From positions 674,458 through 738,457 of the forward strand of contig NZ_FNQO01000001.1 of NCBI RefSeq assembly GCF_900107725.1: a DNA stretch of 64,000 nucleotides, read 5' to 3'. This DNA comes from Microbulbifer marinus (GTDB taxonomy: Bacteria > Pseudomonadota > Gammaproteobacteria > Pseudomonadales > Cellvibrionaceae). The position numbers and the translations under genes are program-made. Positions 36,453 to 45,461 of this stretch are shown piece after piece. A model generated the notes under the pieces. That model was not told the origin of the DNA. It saw only the letters and a list, made by a program, of their open reading frames with translations, and made no database searches. Positions within the stretch are counted from its first letter, which is position 1, and every line of letters begins with the position of its first letter.

Positions 36453-36521
36453 ATGCAGCAACCGAACATCGATGTATCAGTAGTAGTTTACTCAAAGGTA
36501 ATCCGGTCCGCGGTACATTAG
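36453..36521 (+). CDS. Possible 22-residue peptide or gene-start fragment
   Basis: The frame starts with an ATG preceded by ggagag eight bases upstream and reads MQQPNIDVSVVVYSKVIRSA before ending VH-stop. The good SD and upstream palindrome suggest it could be translated. It may equally be the surviving 5' end of a lost gene. No family was recognised. Confidence 0.3.
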   Translation: MQQPNIDVSVVVYSKVIRSAVH

Positions 36522-36812
36522 TAAACCGGGCTGCGAGGGAGGTGGCCGGCTCGAATGATGGCCCCCGGCGCAGTTATCGGACCAACACGGCAAGGAGCGA
36601 AACAGCGCGGACTGCTGCCGCTGTCAATCATTGAAGTCGAGGAGAGATCGGCGCAGAGGCATCTAAAAGATTGTGCCAGCCCGAAGATTTACTGACCACA
36701 CTTTGCCTGGGCGCTACAAAAACCACATTGCAACTGCCCATTGCGTCGATGGTTGCAATGGAGCGCAGGCAATGGAAAATGCGTCCGGATCTTCTAACCG
36801 GTAGTCGACAAC

Positions 36813-37283
36813 ATGCCTCCACCTGAATGCCTGGGCGCCGCCCATCCGCGGCTGGTGCTTTACCTGCCCCATCGCCCGAATGGTCTGGCGCAGCTCATAG
36901 TAGACCCCAGTGCCCAGGCTCTGGTCGCCGCCAACTCCAATCACTGGCGTAAGATCGTGACCCTGCTGGCCAAGATCGCGAGCCCAATTGCTGACGACTG
37001 GCGCCGCTTCAGGGATGAAGAGCTATTCCGACAGACCGCGCTCTACTTTGAACCAACGCTGAGCAACAGTGCCCGCTGGCACTGGATCGGTGGAAAGGAC
37101 AACCTACAGCGTTTCGAGAATTTACACCACAATGCGCAGCCTTTGCCCAAAACTCCCGAGGTCTCAATCGATGCGGAAAAACAGCTACTGCTAACACCCT
37201 ACCCTGATTATCGGCAGCTCAGTAATACATTAGTGAGCAAAATCCGCGCTGCCCTGGGCGACGAGGGCTTTTACGATGATTAA
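36813..37283 (+). CDS. Hypothetical protein, possibly DUF6942-like (156 aa)
   Basis: A soluble protein of 156 residues with coding-like composition and a proline-rich start (MPPPECLGAAHPRLVLYLPH). The segment SNHWRKIVTLLAKIA and the ending TPYPDYRQLSNTLVSKIRAAL look conserved. From memory they resemble DUF6942 proteins of marine gammaproteobacteria, but this is not certain. No signal peptide or membrane span is seen. The SD is poor. The gene converges on the GlxA-type regulator gene, with 60 bases between stops. Confidence 0.6.
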   Translation: MPPPECLGAAHPRLVLYLPHRPNGLAQLIVDPSAQALVAANSNHWRKIVTLLAKIASPIADDWRRFRDEELFRQTALYFEPTLSNSARWHWIGGKDNLQRFENLHHNAQPLPKTPEVSIDAEKQLLLTPYPDYRQLSNTLVSKIRAALGDEGFYDD

Positions 37284-37342
37284 ATCGTCCAGAATGCAGC
37301 TGCTGGAGCCGCAAGGAACCAGGTGGGCGGCGCTAATTTCAC

Positions 37343-38281
37343 TCAGCCAAATCTGCGCCGATATTCACCGGGCGTCATACCGGTGATCTGTTTAAAGCTT
37401 CTGCGCAGGCTGGTGTCATCGGCGAACCCGAGTTCGTCGCTGATCGCATAAATTGATTTGCCTGAGCTGATCAGAAGGTCGCTGACCTGATTGAGCTTCA
37501 CCAAACGCAGTAATCGGGAACAACTATACCCTGTCATATCGGCGATTTTGCGGCTCAGAGTGCGGGGAGTTGTTTTTAAGTGCTCCGCCAGTGCCGCAGC
37601 CGTCATCTCGGTGTAGGAAACCTGCTCCACCCAATAGAAAACGTCACGAAGGAATGTGTTCTGTTGCATCAACTGGGGCAACTCCCGAAACGGCGTATTC
37701 CGCTCGACCGGGCGCGGCAACACCATGTATTGCTGGATGTCGGTGGCGATATGCCTTCCGCAATGCTTTTCTATCAGCGACAAGGCTATCGGCAGATAGC
37801 CAGTAACACCTGCCGCAGTCGAGTTGCGCCGACTGTCCACGAAGGTGCTGTTGACTTGCCAGCGAACCTTCGGAAAGCGTTCACGAATTGTCTTCAGCAA
37901 CCACCAGGTTGTTGTCGCGACCTGGCCATCCAGCCGGCCCGCCCTGGCCGCAAGGTAGACACCGGTGCAGTAGCTCATTATTGGGGTACTTCTGTCCAGT
38001 CGGGCAATTGACTGAACCAGACCGCTATCCTTGTCGGCGTGGATATTGGAGCTGTCGCGCCAGCCACCAGGTATGAGCAGCGCATCGATTTCCTCAGTAC
38101 CTAACCTGACTGAGGGCAGCTCCACCCCGTTGGCGCAGGAGACCGGTGCTCCCTGCTCACTTAGCCAGCAGAATTCAAACTCCTTTTTCCCAATTCTGGC
38201 ATTTGCAGCCAAAAGCATATCCGAGAAAGCAAACAGCCCCGACGGAATGCAGTCAGGATACAAAAGCAGGCCTATTTTCAT
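37343..38281 (-). CDS. GlxA-family transcriptional regulator (DJ-1/PfpI plus AraC)
   Basis: This is an AraC/XylS-type regulator with an N-terminal DJ-1/PfpI-like sensor domain (about 1-180: IDALLIPGGW, IMSYCTGVYLAARAG) and a C-terminal double helix-turn-helix (about 215-312: AAALAEHLKTTPRTLSRKI, AISDELGFADDTSLRRSFKQ, GMTPGEYRRRFG). The frame is open to an ATG at 38320, but that start would overlap the palindrome at 38304-38320, and MKIGLLLYPD at 38281 matches the family's first strand, so the shorter form is preferred. It is divergent from the metallo-hydrolase gene at 38374, which it probably controls. Confidence 0.88.
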   Translation of the reverse strand: MKIGLLLYPDCIPSGLFAFSDMLLAANARIGKKEFEFCWLSEQGAPVSCANGVELPSVRLGTEEIDALLIPGGWRDSSNIHADKDSGLVQSIARLDRSTPIMSYCTGVYLAARAGRLDGQVATTTWWLLKTIRERFPKVRWQVNSTFVDSRRNSTAAGVTGYLPIALSLIEKHCGRHIATDIQQYMVLPRPVERNTPFRELPQLMQQNTFLRDVFYWVEQVSYTEMTAAALAEHLKTTPRTLSRKIADMTGYSCSRLLRLVKLNQVSDLLISSGKSIYAISDELGFADDTSLRRSFKQITGMTPGEYRRRFG

Positions 38282-38303
38282 ACAGGTCAAAACTGTCTGT
38301 TTA

Positions 38304-38320
38304 ATGTCAAATATTGACAT
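38304..38320. promoter_or_regulatory. Palindrome in the GlxA / metallo-hydrolase divergent promoter
   Basis: atgtcaa-ata-ttgacat is a perfect 7-bp inverted repeat with a 3-base centre, in the 92-base gap between the two divergent starts. ttgaca within it could also serve as a -35 element for the plus-strand gene. It is a candidate operator. Confidence 0.5.
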
Positions 38321-38373
38321 GCTAGCAACTGCGCTGAATTCCTACAATGCGCGCCACCAATTAGGAGAGCGCC

Positions 38374-39156
38374 ATGAGAATTACGCAGCTGCGAAATGCC
38401 ACTGTTGTTATAGAAGCCGGTGAAAGGGTAATACTCGTTGATCCGATGTTGGCCCCCAAGGGAGCCATTCCGCCCCTGAAATATCTAACGGCTCGCCGGC
38501 GGCGGAATCCGCTCGTTGAATTACCAGATAATGCTGCAGAGTTGCTGAACCGCGTTACTCACTGCCTGATTACGCACTGCCAGAAAGGACATTTCGACCA
38601 TCTGGATCGAGCGGGAACCAAGTGGCTGAGAGAGCGGAACATCCCGGTATTCTGCATGGCGGGGGATGCGGCATTCCTGGCGAAGAAAGGTCTGAATGTC
38701 TTGCCACTGAAACAACAAAATAGAGAACAGGCCTTCCTGGATGGAACCATCATCCCCATTCCCTGCCGCCACGGCAGAGGAATCGTTGGCAGCCTTATGG
38801 CACACGGCTATGGCTACTTCATCAATCTGCCTGAAGAGCCTTCTTTGTACATCGCCGGCGACACCATCCTGACTTCCGCAGTGGAATCCTGCCTGCGGAA
38901 TCACCGGCCAGCCATCTCGGTAATGCCTGCGGGTGGCGCCAGATTCGATGTGGGCGGTGACATCATTATGGGAGCCGACGACGTTGTGAAAGCGAGTCGA
39001 ATCAGTCCGGGAATCGTCATCGCCAATCACCTGGAAGCTCTGGATCACTGCCCAGTGACTCGAAATGAGCTGGCAAAAGTGTGCGATAAAGAAAATCAGG
39101 CTCACAAATTAGTGATTCCTGATGATGGGGAGACTCTGGAGTTTTCCGCAGGCTAA
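38374..39156 (+). CDS. MBL-fold metallo-hydrolase (UlaG-like)
   Basis: A 260-residue protein of the metallo-beta-lactamase fold. The metal motif appears as ITHCQKGHFDHLDRAG, a longer-spaced variant of HxHxDH, followed by PCRHGRG, IAGDTIL and NHLEALDHCPVTR near the end. It begins directly with strand MRITQLRNATVVIEA, as UlaG-like lactonases and YtnP-type proteins do. The substrate is unknown. The SD taggag is well spaced. The divergent GlxA-type regulator and the shared palindrome suggest regulation by a small metabolite. Confidence 0.85.
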   Translation: MRITQLRNATVVIEAGERVILVDPMLAPKGAIPPLKYLTARRRRNPLVELPDNAAELLNRVTHCLITHCQKGHFDHLDRAGTKWLRERNIPVFCMAGDAAFLAKKGLNVLPLKQQNREQAFLDGTIIPIPCRHGRGIVGSLMAHGYGYFINLPEEPSLYIAGDTILTSAVESCLRNHRPAISVMPAGGARFDVGGDIIMGADDVVKASRISPGIVIANHLEALDHCPVTRNELAKVCDKENQAHKLVIPDDGETLEFSAG

Positions 39157-39326
39157 ATAACCCTAGGACTCACCCCAACTAACATACCAGGGATGCCACC
39201 GACTATCGCAGCCACGTAGGATACGGTTGCGGTTGGGTGGCTACCATTCCTCGACTTCACAGCACTCGACAGTGTCCGAAAGGCAAATATTGCAGGGTCG
39301 ATCACGGGTAAAAGCAGGACTGCCAA
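39153..39326 (-). other. Possible small two-helix membrane ORF
   Basis: On the minus strand, right behind the orphan gene at 39350-40414, a frame without stops encodes two hydrophobic segments (FALLAVLLLPVIDPAIFAF and VSYVAAIVGGIPGMLVGV). Its stop overlaps that of the metallo-hydrolase gene. No ATG or GTG in a good position was found, so a TTG at 39326 would be needed. It could be a translated small protein or the tail of a decayed membrane-protein gene. Confidence 0.3.
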
Positions 39327-39349
39327 TAACGCGAATGCCCACCGGCGCC

Positions 39350-40414
39350 CTAAAAGTTCAGCATGCGCGAGCGGCGCTGGGTCTGCGCCCTGAGACTATC
39401 GGGCAGGTCCCACGTCATAAAGTCTCTGATCGCATTGCTCAACTGATCGGGATTAACGTGCACCTCCTCGAAATAGCGGTTATAGACCGCATTGGGGCGA
39501 TTCTCATCCAGGAACAATTGAGCAAAACGCCTAAACTGTGCCTTTATTTCCGGTGTTATATCGACGTTTACATAAGCACCATAGGTTGTTTCATTCGGCC
39601 TTTGCGCCAGAGCCGAAAGTTTTTCCCGTACCTCGCGGTTTGTCTTGCTGCTCCATTCACCATTTCGACTCATGGTCAGCACATTCAACATATCCCTTAC
39701 CGTACAGGTAGCCTTCGCACTCCGAACGGCTTTCAGACTGCTGCCGGTGGTGCAGCCGTCGCTGCGCTTTGTTCCCAGGTCTTTCAGGAAGGCCATATAG
39801 GCATTACTGAAGTTTTCAGCTCCACGGGCAATGATCGGGGTGTGGTTACTGTTCGCAAGCCTATTGAGGTCGGCATTGGCCTGCAGGCCGGCGCCGGTCT
39901 TGCGCTTGTGATTCCAGCTTTTCAAGTGCGGATAGAGGCTGCCCAAACCAGTGGTGTGACCCTCGGCCTTGAGCATCAGATAAGTGCGATCACTGGTCTC
40001 CTGCCACTGGACGAGCAACTCCTCGTAACCTGCCAGGAACTTCCAGCCGCTGTGCGCCGAGCGACCGGACTTGCTTAAATGGCTGCTTTTGCGCGTCTTC
40101 AGCTTTTTGAAACCGGTTCCTACACTGGCCGCTTCGCTTGAGGTCATACGCACGAAATAGGTGCCTTTCTCCATCGGCTTATAAATCCAGCAGGCGACAT
40201 ACAACGCCTGAAAATCCGCCTCGGACCAGGCGTCTTTATTCTGACCCTTAGCTTTCCAGACGCTGTGAATATCCTGCTGCTGCGGGAAATGCTTTTCAAA
40301 ATAGCTGCAAAAATCGCCGTAGCTCTGAAAGTCCGGACCGAAAATTCGGCGGCTAAAGTCGCTTTCTATCAGCTGGTAAAGAAACTGACTAATATCCGAA
40401 GGAGTGTGGGGCAT
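39350..40414 (-). CDS. Orphan hypothetical protein (354 aa)
   Basis: The family was not recognised. The protein is soluble, basic and rich in aromatic residues, without signal peptide or membrane span. Patches such as AHSGWKFLAGYEELL, IIARGAENFSNAYMAFLKDLG and a basic tail (RAQTQRRSRMLNF) stand out, and no catalytic motif is evident. Two ATGs are in frame. The SD aagg abuts the first (40423) and is 9 bases from the second (40414), so the second is preferred. GC content looks lower than in the core genes, and the neighbours are a pseudogene and small orphans, which suggests an acquired gene. A defence or effector role is only a guess. Confidence 0.65.
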   Translation of the reverse strand: MPHTPSDISQFLYQLIESDFSRRIFGPDFQSYGDFCSYFEKHFPQQQDIHSVWKAKGQNKDAWSEADFQALYVACWIYKPMEKGTYFVRMTSSEAASVGTGFKKLKTRKSSHLSKSGRSAHSGWKFLAGYEELLVQWQETSDRTYLMLKAEGHTTGLGSLYPHLKSWNHKRKTGAGLQANADLNRLANSNHTPIIARGAENFSNAYMAFLKDLGTKRSDGCTTGSSLKAVRSAKATCTVRDMLNVLTMSRNGEWSSKTNREVREKLSALAQRPNETTYGAYVNVDITPEIKAQFRRFAQLFLDENRPNAVYNRYFEEVHVNPDQLSNAIRDFMTWDLPDSLRAQTQRRSRMLNF

Positions 40415-40863
40415 AGCTCTCATCCTTGGTTGAACCGTTGCCTAAGTTGATTTTTGTGTCGCCAAACACCAGATACAGACAGTACCAACTGGTTTCACGC
40501 GCTGTGTGCAGGTCGCTTGTCAAAATAGCCGCGAAGTATTTTGGTGTCTACTGAAAAAGCCTGTATTTAATCCAATAAAAATTGGATAACCAATATTACA
40601 AGCAATCTCACACCCGCAAATGTAGGTCGAATCAACTTGGTACGCTTACATCTATTCATAGGTACCAGTTAAGACAGGCACAACACATTGATATCTTCGC
40701 TGGCGATCTGAACTCTCTGCTCCGCTCTTAATCAACCACCTAGAAAGACTACATTGTTCGAAAACCAAAACGCGCTGTGTCACTCGACCTGCCGGCGCAC
40801 TCAATACAACCGGGCAGCCTGTCTATGTATAGCTCTGAATTATTAAAGAGACGGCTCAATTAA
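40415..40863. other. AT-rich intergenic region
   Basis: No gene was seen. The region is clearly richer in A and T than the average of the window. It contains the inverted repeat atccaat-aaaa-attggat at 40570-40587, which may be a regulator site or a hairpin. Promoter signals for the orphan gene on the minus strand should lie here. Confidence 0.4.
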
Positions 40864-41330
40864 ATGAACAGGATCCTGGTCACTGGAATCGAAGCCTTCG
40901 GCTGTACACCGATCAATCCCGCCGAGTCGGTAACGCGCGAAACTTTAATGATTCGAAGCGCGACCACCAGTTACAGACCAACGGGGGCATGGCAGTGCGG
41001 GGCCAGCGATCGGCACCCTCCCCTGCGCACGACCTTCAACGCGATGCGCACCGCGGCTGTGGTCGCCAACATATCCGATACCGGGGACACCTCCTGCCCC
41101 ATCAACTGATGTACGCCCTCCTGCGCTAAACCCCAGCAGCGCACTGGAAGTCCGTCCCGGCTGGATCCGCCTGCCCTATTTACCGGAGGTTGCTGCCCCG
41201 TCGGAAAACCTCGGGGCGCCAAGCCTGACCAGTGAAACTGCTGGGCGTGGTATCCGGGCAGCACTGGAACGCGCCCTGTTGCACCCGGAGCATATTGAGG
41301 AAGCCGGCCTGTCGCAGCTGCCGGTTGATC
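40864..41330 (+). pseudogene. pcp: Ruined pyroglutamyl-peptidase I gene
   Basis: The first frame opens MNRILVTGIEAFGCTPINPAESV, matching the start of pyrrolidone-carboxylate peptidase. It continues to AAVVANISDTG, the block before the catalytic cysteine. After that, frame changes are needed to read MYALLR and then RPGWIRLPYLPEV and ETAGRGIRAALERALL, which are the C-terminal blocks of the family. The middle of the protein is missing: the region spans about 155 codons against about 215 for an intact enzyme. Frameshifts, a deletion and an internal stop show that the gene is dead. It lies just upstream of the peptidase gene at 41493. Confidence 0.8.
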
Positions 41331-41492
41331 GGGCGTCCGCTTTGCGCCGCTGCTGCCCGGCCTCCACTCGACGCAGCCATCACACCGGTGATCGATCAAT
41401 CTTTGATCTCTGCTGGCGCATCTCATATCCTGTCCGGCGGAACTTTCGCGACTTCAGGCTCGCGATTAAAAATTTCTACAGGTTACATAACT

Positions 41493-43592
41493 ATGAGAAC
41501 AAAGTTTCAAGGCTTTGCCATCGCGGCGCTGGCCCTGCTCTCCGCGCCCGCGGTATGGGCACTGGAAGACCCCTATCTGTGGCTCGAGGACGTGGACGGC
41601 GAGCGCGCCATCGAGTGGGTCAAGGAGCAGAACGCCAAGACCAGTGCCCGTCTGGAAAAGGGCACCCTGTACAAGTCACTCTACAGCGATGCCCTCGCGG
41701 CGCTGAATGCGGAAGACCGACTGCCGGAAATCACTCAGAAAGGCGACTGGCTGTACGAAAACCACCACAGCAAGGAAAATCCCCGCGGCCTCTACCGCCG
41801 CATCCTCGCGGACGAGTTCAACCGCGGCAGCGAGCAGTGGGAGACGGTACTGGATATCGATGCGCTGTCCCGCACTGAAAACAAGAAATGGGTCTTCAAG
41901 GGTATGGATTGCGAAGACGAGGCCCAGACCCGCTGCCTGATGGCACTTTCCGCCGGTGGTGGCGACGCCGTCGAACTGCGTGAATTCAACGCGCGCGACA
42001 AGAAATTCGTGAAGGACGGTTTCTTTTCCCCGCTTGCCAAGCAGTCCGCAATATGGCTCGATGCCGATCGCCTGCTGATCGCCAGCGCACTGGGCGAGAA
42101 CGCTGCCACCAGCTCTGGCTATGCCCGCAGCACCAAGCTGTGGCAGCGCGGCAAACCACTGGCCGAGGCCAAACCCGTGATGGAAGTACCGGTGGACTCC
42201 GTATGGCTGCGCCCGATCGTGATCGGCAGCGGCGACCAGAGCTCGGTCATCCTCAGCGAGGCGCTGGATTTCTGGAACACCCGTGTGTTCGCCTACCGTA
42301 ATGGCAAGGTACTGCCACTGCAGCTGCCGGAAAGCGCGGTGATCGAGGGCGCGCAGGGCGATTCCCTGGTGGTGAAACTGAACAAGGACTGGGAAGTTGG
42401 CGGCAAGAACTGGCCGCTGGGCAGCCTGGTACTGGTCTCCCAGGACTCCCTGCTACAAGGCGCGGCTGAGGTTTCCGCGCTGGTAACGCCGAGCAAGACC
42501 GAAGTGGTCAACTCCGTTGTCGTGTCTGAAGCCGGTGTACTGGTGACTATGCTGGATGACGTCAAGGGCCGGGCCTATTTCTACCGCCGCGGCGACAATG
42601 GCTTTACCCGGACACCACTTGCGTTCCCGGACAACGGCCAGCTCGCCATCGCCACCTACGACGACGAGAGCGGCAATGCCTACCTGACGTGGGAAAACTT
42701 TGTCACCCCGCCGACCCTGTACCGTTTCGATACCAAGGCAGACAAGCTCGACCGCCTGCTGGTGCAGTCACCGACCTTTGACGGCAGCAAGTTCAAAATC
42801 GAGCAGTTCTTCGCCGAGTCCCGGGACGGTACCAAGGTGCCGTATTTCGCGGTGATGGCCAAGAACGTCAAGTTTGACGGCAACAACCCGACCCACATCT
42901 TCTCCTACGGCGGCTTCCGCAACGCCCTGCTGCCCTCCTACTCCGGTTCCTACGAGCCGCTGAACGGCGCCTACGGCAAGCTGTGGCTCGAGCGCGGTGG
43001 TGTCTACGTGCTGGCCAATATCCGCGGTGGCAGTGAATACGGCCCGGCCTGGCACGCGGCAGCATTGCGGGAGAACCGGGTGAAATCCTTTGAGGACTTT
43101 GCCGCGGTGGCGGAGGACCTGATCGCACGCAAGATCACCAAACCCGAACGCCTCAGCATCGAGGGGCGCAGCAACGGCGGTCTGCTGGTCGGCGCGAGCA
43201 TGACCCGTCGCCCGGACCTGTTCAACGCCGTGATCTGCGGTGTACCACTGCTGGATATGAAGCGCTATCACAAGCTGCTGGCCGGCGCTTCCTGGATGGG
43301 CGAGTACGGCAACCCCGATACGGCCGACTGGGATTTCATCAAGGAATACTCCCCGTACCAGAACCTCGAAAAGGATACCGACTACCCGTCCGTGTTCTTC
43401 TTCACCTCCACCCGCGACGACCGCGTACACCCGGGCCACGCCCGCAAGATGGCGGCGCGTTTAAAGGAAATGGGCCAGAATGTGGAGTACTTCGAGAATC
43501 TCGAGGGCGGCCACAAGGGCAGCGCAACCAACGAACAACTCGCGCACCGGGTTGCACTGATGTACACCCACCTGTGGACTGCGCTTAACTAA
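41493..43592 (+). CDS. Secreted prolyl oligopeptidase (S9A family)
   Basis: A serine peptidase that cleaves short peptides after proline, exported by an N-terminal signal peptide (MRTKFQGFAIAALALLSAPA, cut near VWALED). The 699 residues comprise a beta-propeller (about 90-430) and an alpha/beta-hydrolase domain. The catalytic triad is Ser560 in EGRSNGGLL, Asp in RDDRVHP (about 642) and His674 in EGGHKGS. The frame is open back to 41232, but the added part overlaps the pcp remnant and has no signal-like start. The SD is weak (acagg). It is a single gene, and the neighbouring dead pcp gene suggests an older peptide-utilisation cluster. Confidence 0.93.
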   Translation: MRTKFQGFAIAALALLSAPAVWALEDPYLWLEDVDGERAIEWVKEQNAKTSARLEKGTLYKSLYSDALAALNAEDRLPEITQKGDWLYENHHSKENPRGLYRRILADEFNRGSEQWETVLDIDALSRTENKKWVFKGMDCEDEAQTRCLMALSAGGGDAVELREFNARDKKFVKDGFFSPLAKQSAIWLDADRLLIASALGENAATSSGYARSTKLWQRGKPLAEAKPVMEVPVDSVWLRPIVIGSGDQSSVILSEALDFWNTRVFAYRNGKVLPLQLPESAVIEGAQGDSLVVKLNKDWEVGGKNWPLGSLVLVSQDSLLQGAAEVSALVTPSKTEVVNSVVVSEAGVLVTMLDDVKGRAYFYRRGDNGFTRTPLAFPDNGQLAIATYDDESGNAYLTWENFVTPPTLYRFDTKADKLDRLLVQSPTFDGSKFKIEQFFAESRDGTKVPYFAVMAKNVKFDGNNPTHIFSYGGFRNALLPSYSGSYEPLNGAYGKLWLERGGVYVLANIRGGSEYGPAWHAAALRENRVKSFEDFAAVAEDLIARKITKPERLSIEGRSNGGLLVGASMTRRPDLFNAVICGVPLLDMKRYHKLLAGASWMGEYGNPDTADWDFIKEYSPYQNLEKDTDYPSVFFFTSTRDDRVHPGHARKMAARLKEMGQNVEYFENLEGGHKGSATNEQLAHRVALMYTHLWTALN

Positions 43593-43644
43593 AGCGTAAC
43601 TCAACGTAAGCCGGCGGAGCCGAACCTGTGTTCCCTCCGCCAGT

Positions 43645-44074
43645 TTACCTTCCGTTCAAATTCCAGCGCTGCTCTAAAGGGCCTATTGCGTTAATTCCGG
43701 GCGCTGGAAGGCAGCCTGTAGACCTCGATTTCCCCCAGTCCCTGTGCATCTCATAAGCGGGTAGTGTCCTGACCTGCCCCTGCTCATCCAGCCACTGATA
43801 GCATTCGAGATACGTCTGGTGCGAACGCGCCTGGCGGTTTTCTATTACCCAGGATTCCAGCACTTCACAGATCGTCTGGGTCGCACCGCCGACGAGATCG
43901 GACATCGCATCGATAGGCACACTCGAGGATAGCGAGATCGCGTCGCTGATTGCGGCTCAGCCTGATCTGTGAGATGCCGAAGAAGATCCCCGACACGATG
44001 GTGGGAAGACTCAGAATTTCGACGATATTGGCCGATTTCGGATAGAGTAATTTTCCTGTTACTCTGCTTATTGT
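43645..44074 (-). pseudogene. Ruined membrane-anchored hypothetical gene
   Basis: The 5' part reads, without a usable start, VEILSLPTIVSGIFFGISQI then RLSRNQRRDLAILECAYRC: a membrane helix followed by a basic helix, typical of small sensor-less anchored proteins. It then shifts frame into the 91-codon open frame ending at 43645 (GATQTICEVLESWVIENRQA). The two parts together look like one protein broken by a frameshift and lacking an ATG. The family is unnamed. Confidence 0.5.
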
Positions 44075-44294
44075 TATTAATCCGGGAGCCGCTTGTTTAT
44101 CGGCGCCTTGAGGCCGGGGCCTGCGAACCGTGGTTGGGCCAATAGCCTCAGTTGTCCAGATTAGAACACCGGTATTGGAAACGACCAGTGCTCATCTGAC
44201 AAAAACTGGACGAAAAGCCCTTGCGAGCTACATTGGATAGATATCCATTTGTACGACACAAGCGCAACCTGACCCGACAATAAGGATAATAATC
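44075..44294. other. Upstream region of the esterase gene
   Basis: No gene is supported here. The last 100 bases are AT-richer and should contain the promoter. The SD aaggat lies 8 bases before the ATG at 44295. Confidence 0.4.
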
Positions 44295-45383
44295 ATGAAA
44301 TGGATTTTGACTCTGGTTGCGATGTTTCTTTCCGGAATTTGTCATGCAGCGACACTGGACTATGCCGACGGCGTGACGATTGAATCCGACGCGCTATCCG
44401 AGCGGCGTGACTTCTATATCAAACTCCCCGACTCCTACGCGGAAAATCTGCAGCGGACTTATCCCGTGATTTATGTCCTGCACGGCCAGTGGGACATGCT
44501 GCCAGCAGTGGCCACACTCAGGCTACTGGACAATGAGATTCCCGAATTTATTGTGGTCGGTGTGCAGAGCCGCGGCCCGGAATTGCGACCGGCCTCCGAC
44601 GATGTAACGAGCCGCAAAACGCCGTTTGCCCGTTTCCTGGAGAAGGAACTGGTACCCTATATCGAGAAGCACTACCGGGTGGCGCCATACAAGATCCTGT
44701 CCGGGCACTCCAATTCCGGCCGCTTCGTAATGAACAGCTGGCTGGATGACGGCAAGGATTTTTCGGCGTATTACGCCTTCAGCCCGTCCATGGAAGACGG
44801 AGCGATCAACAGGCGCGTGAAGGCAATCCCGAACCAGATACTGAGAAAACGCGCCCCGCTGACAGTCACCATCGCCAACGAGGGCGATCATATGCAGGCA
44901 CCGTTTACCGAACTGTCCGAAAAACTGCTGCCCCCCAGCCTCGGCAACACCACCTTCAAGCGTTTCCCGGAACAGTCCCACAGTACCAGCCGCCACGCAT
45001 CGCTGATGTTCGCTCTGCAGCACACCTTCACCGGCTGGGAGCCTTCGTACGCAGTAAAGACCAGCGGCTTCGCCGGACTGAAACAGCACTACGCCGAGCT
45101 CAGCGAGCGGTTCGGCATCGCGACAGAAATTCCGTTGGAGACGCTGCAGAGGCTCAGCGCCCACTACAGCATGTCCGACGCAGCGGGCGCCGACGACAAC
45201 CTCGCGCAGGTGGTCGGCTACGGCCTTGAGCGCAAGGCCGGCAACGTCGATGCATTTATCGAAGTGGTGGAATATATGAATAGCAATGATCTCGACGCGG
45301 GGGGCGCCAAGGTGCTGAAACAGGTCTGTACACTGGTTCCGTCCAATCAAGCCTGTCAGCTGGCGAGCAGGTCCGGTCAGTAA
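44295..45383 (+). CDS. Secreted alpha/beta-hydrolase, esterase-D/IroE-like
   Basis: An exported esterase of 362 residues. It has a signal peptide (MKWILTLVAMFLSGICHA) and the core of the putative esterase family (PF00756): YPVIYVLHGQWDM, the acidic LEKELVPYIEKHYRV, the nucleophile elbow GHSNSGRF, and a likely catalytic His in EQSHSTSRH. Family members hydrolyse S-formylglutathione, ferulate or siderophore esters, and the substrate here is unknown. The C-terminal 100 residues are helical and may be a separate repeat-like domain. The SD aaggat fits the start. trxC follows 78 bases downstream. Confidence 0.8.
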   Translation: MKWILTLVAMFLSGICHAATLDYADGVTIESDALSERRDFYIKLPDSYAENLQRTYPVIYVLHGQWDMLPAVATLRLLDNEIPEFIVVGVQSRGPELRPASDDVTSRKTPFARFLEKELVPYIEKHYRVAPYKILSGHSNSGRFVMNSWLDDGKDFSAYYAFSPSMEDGAINRRVKAIPNQILRKRAPLTVTIANEGDHMQAPFTELSEKLLPPSLGNTTFKRFPEQSHSTSRHASLMFALQHTFTGWEPSYAVKTSGFAGLKQHYAELSERFGIATEIPLETLQRLSAHYSMSDAAGADDNLAQVVGYGLERKAGNVDAFIEVVEYMNSNDLDAGGAKVLKQVCTLVPSNQACQLASRSGQ

Positions 45384-45461
45384 CAGCCTGTGCTGCGATA
45401 GCTTGAAATCCGGCACCGGCACACCTACAAACTGGATTGGTGACTCTGACGAGAACTCCAG

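Larger units (their letters stand above)
36318..36812. other. Mostly non-coding stretch between katG and the 36813 gene
   Basis: Apart from the palindrome at 36364-36382 and the very short frame at 36453-36521, nothing was recognised. The text is less GC-rich than the neighbours and reads like worn intergenic DNA. Confidence 0.4.
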
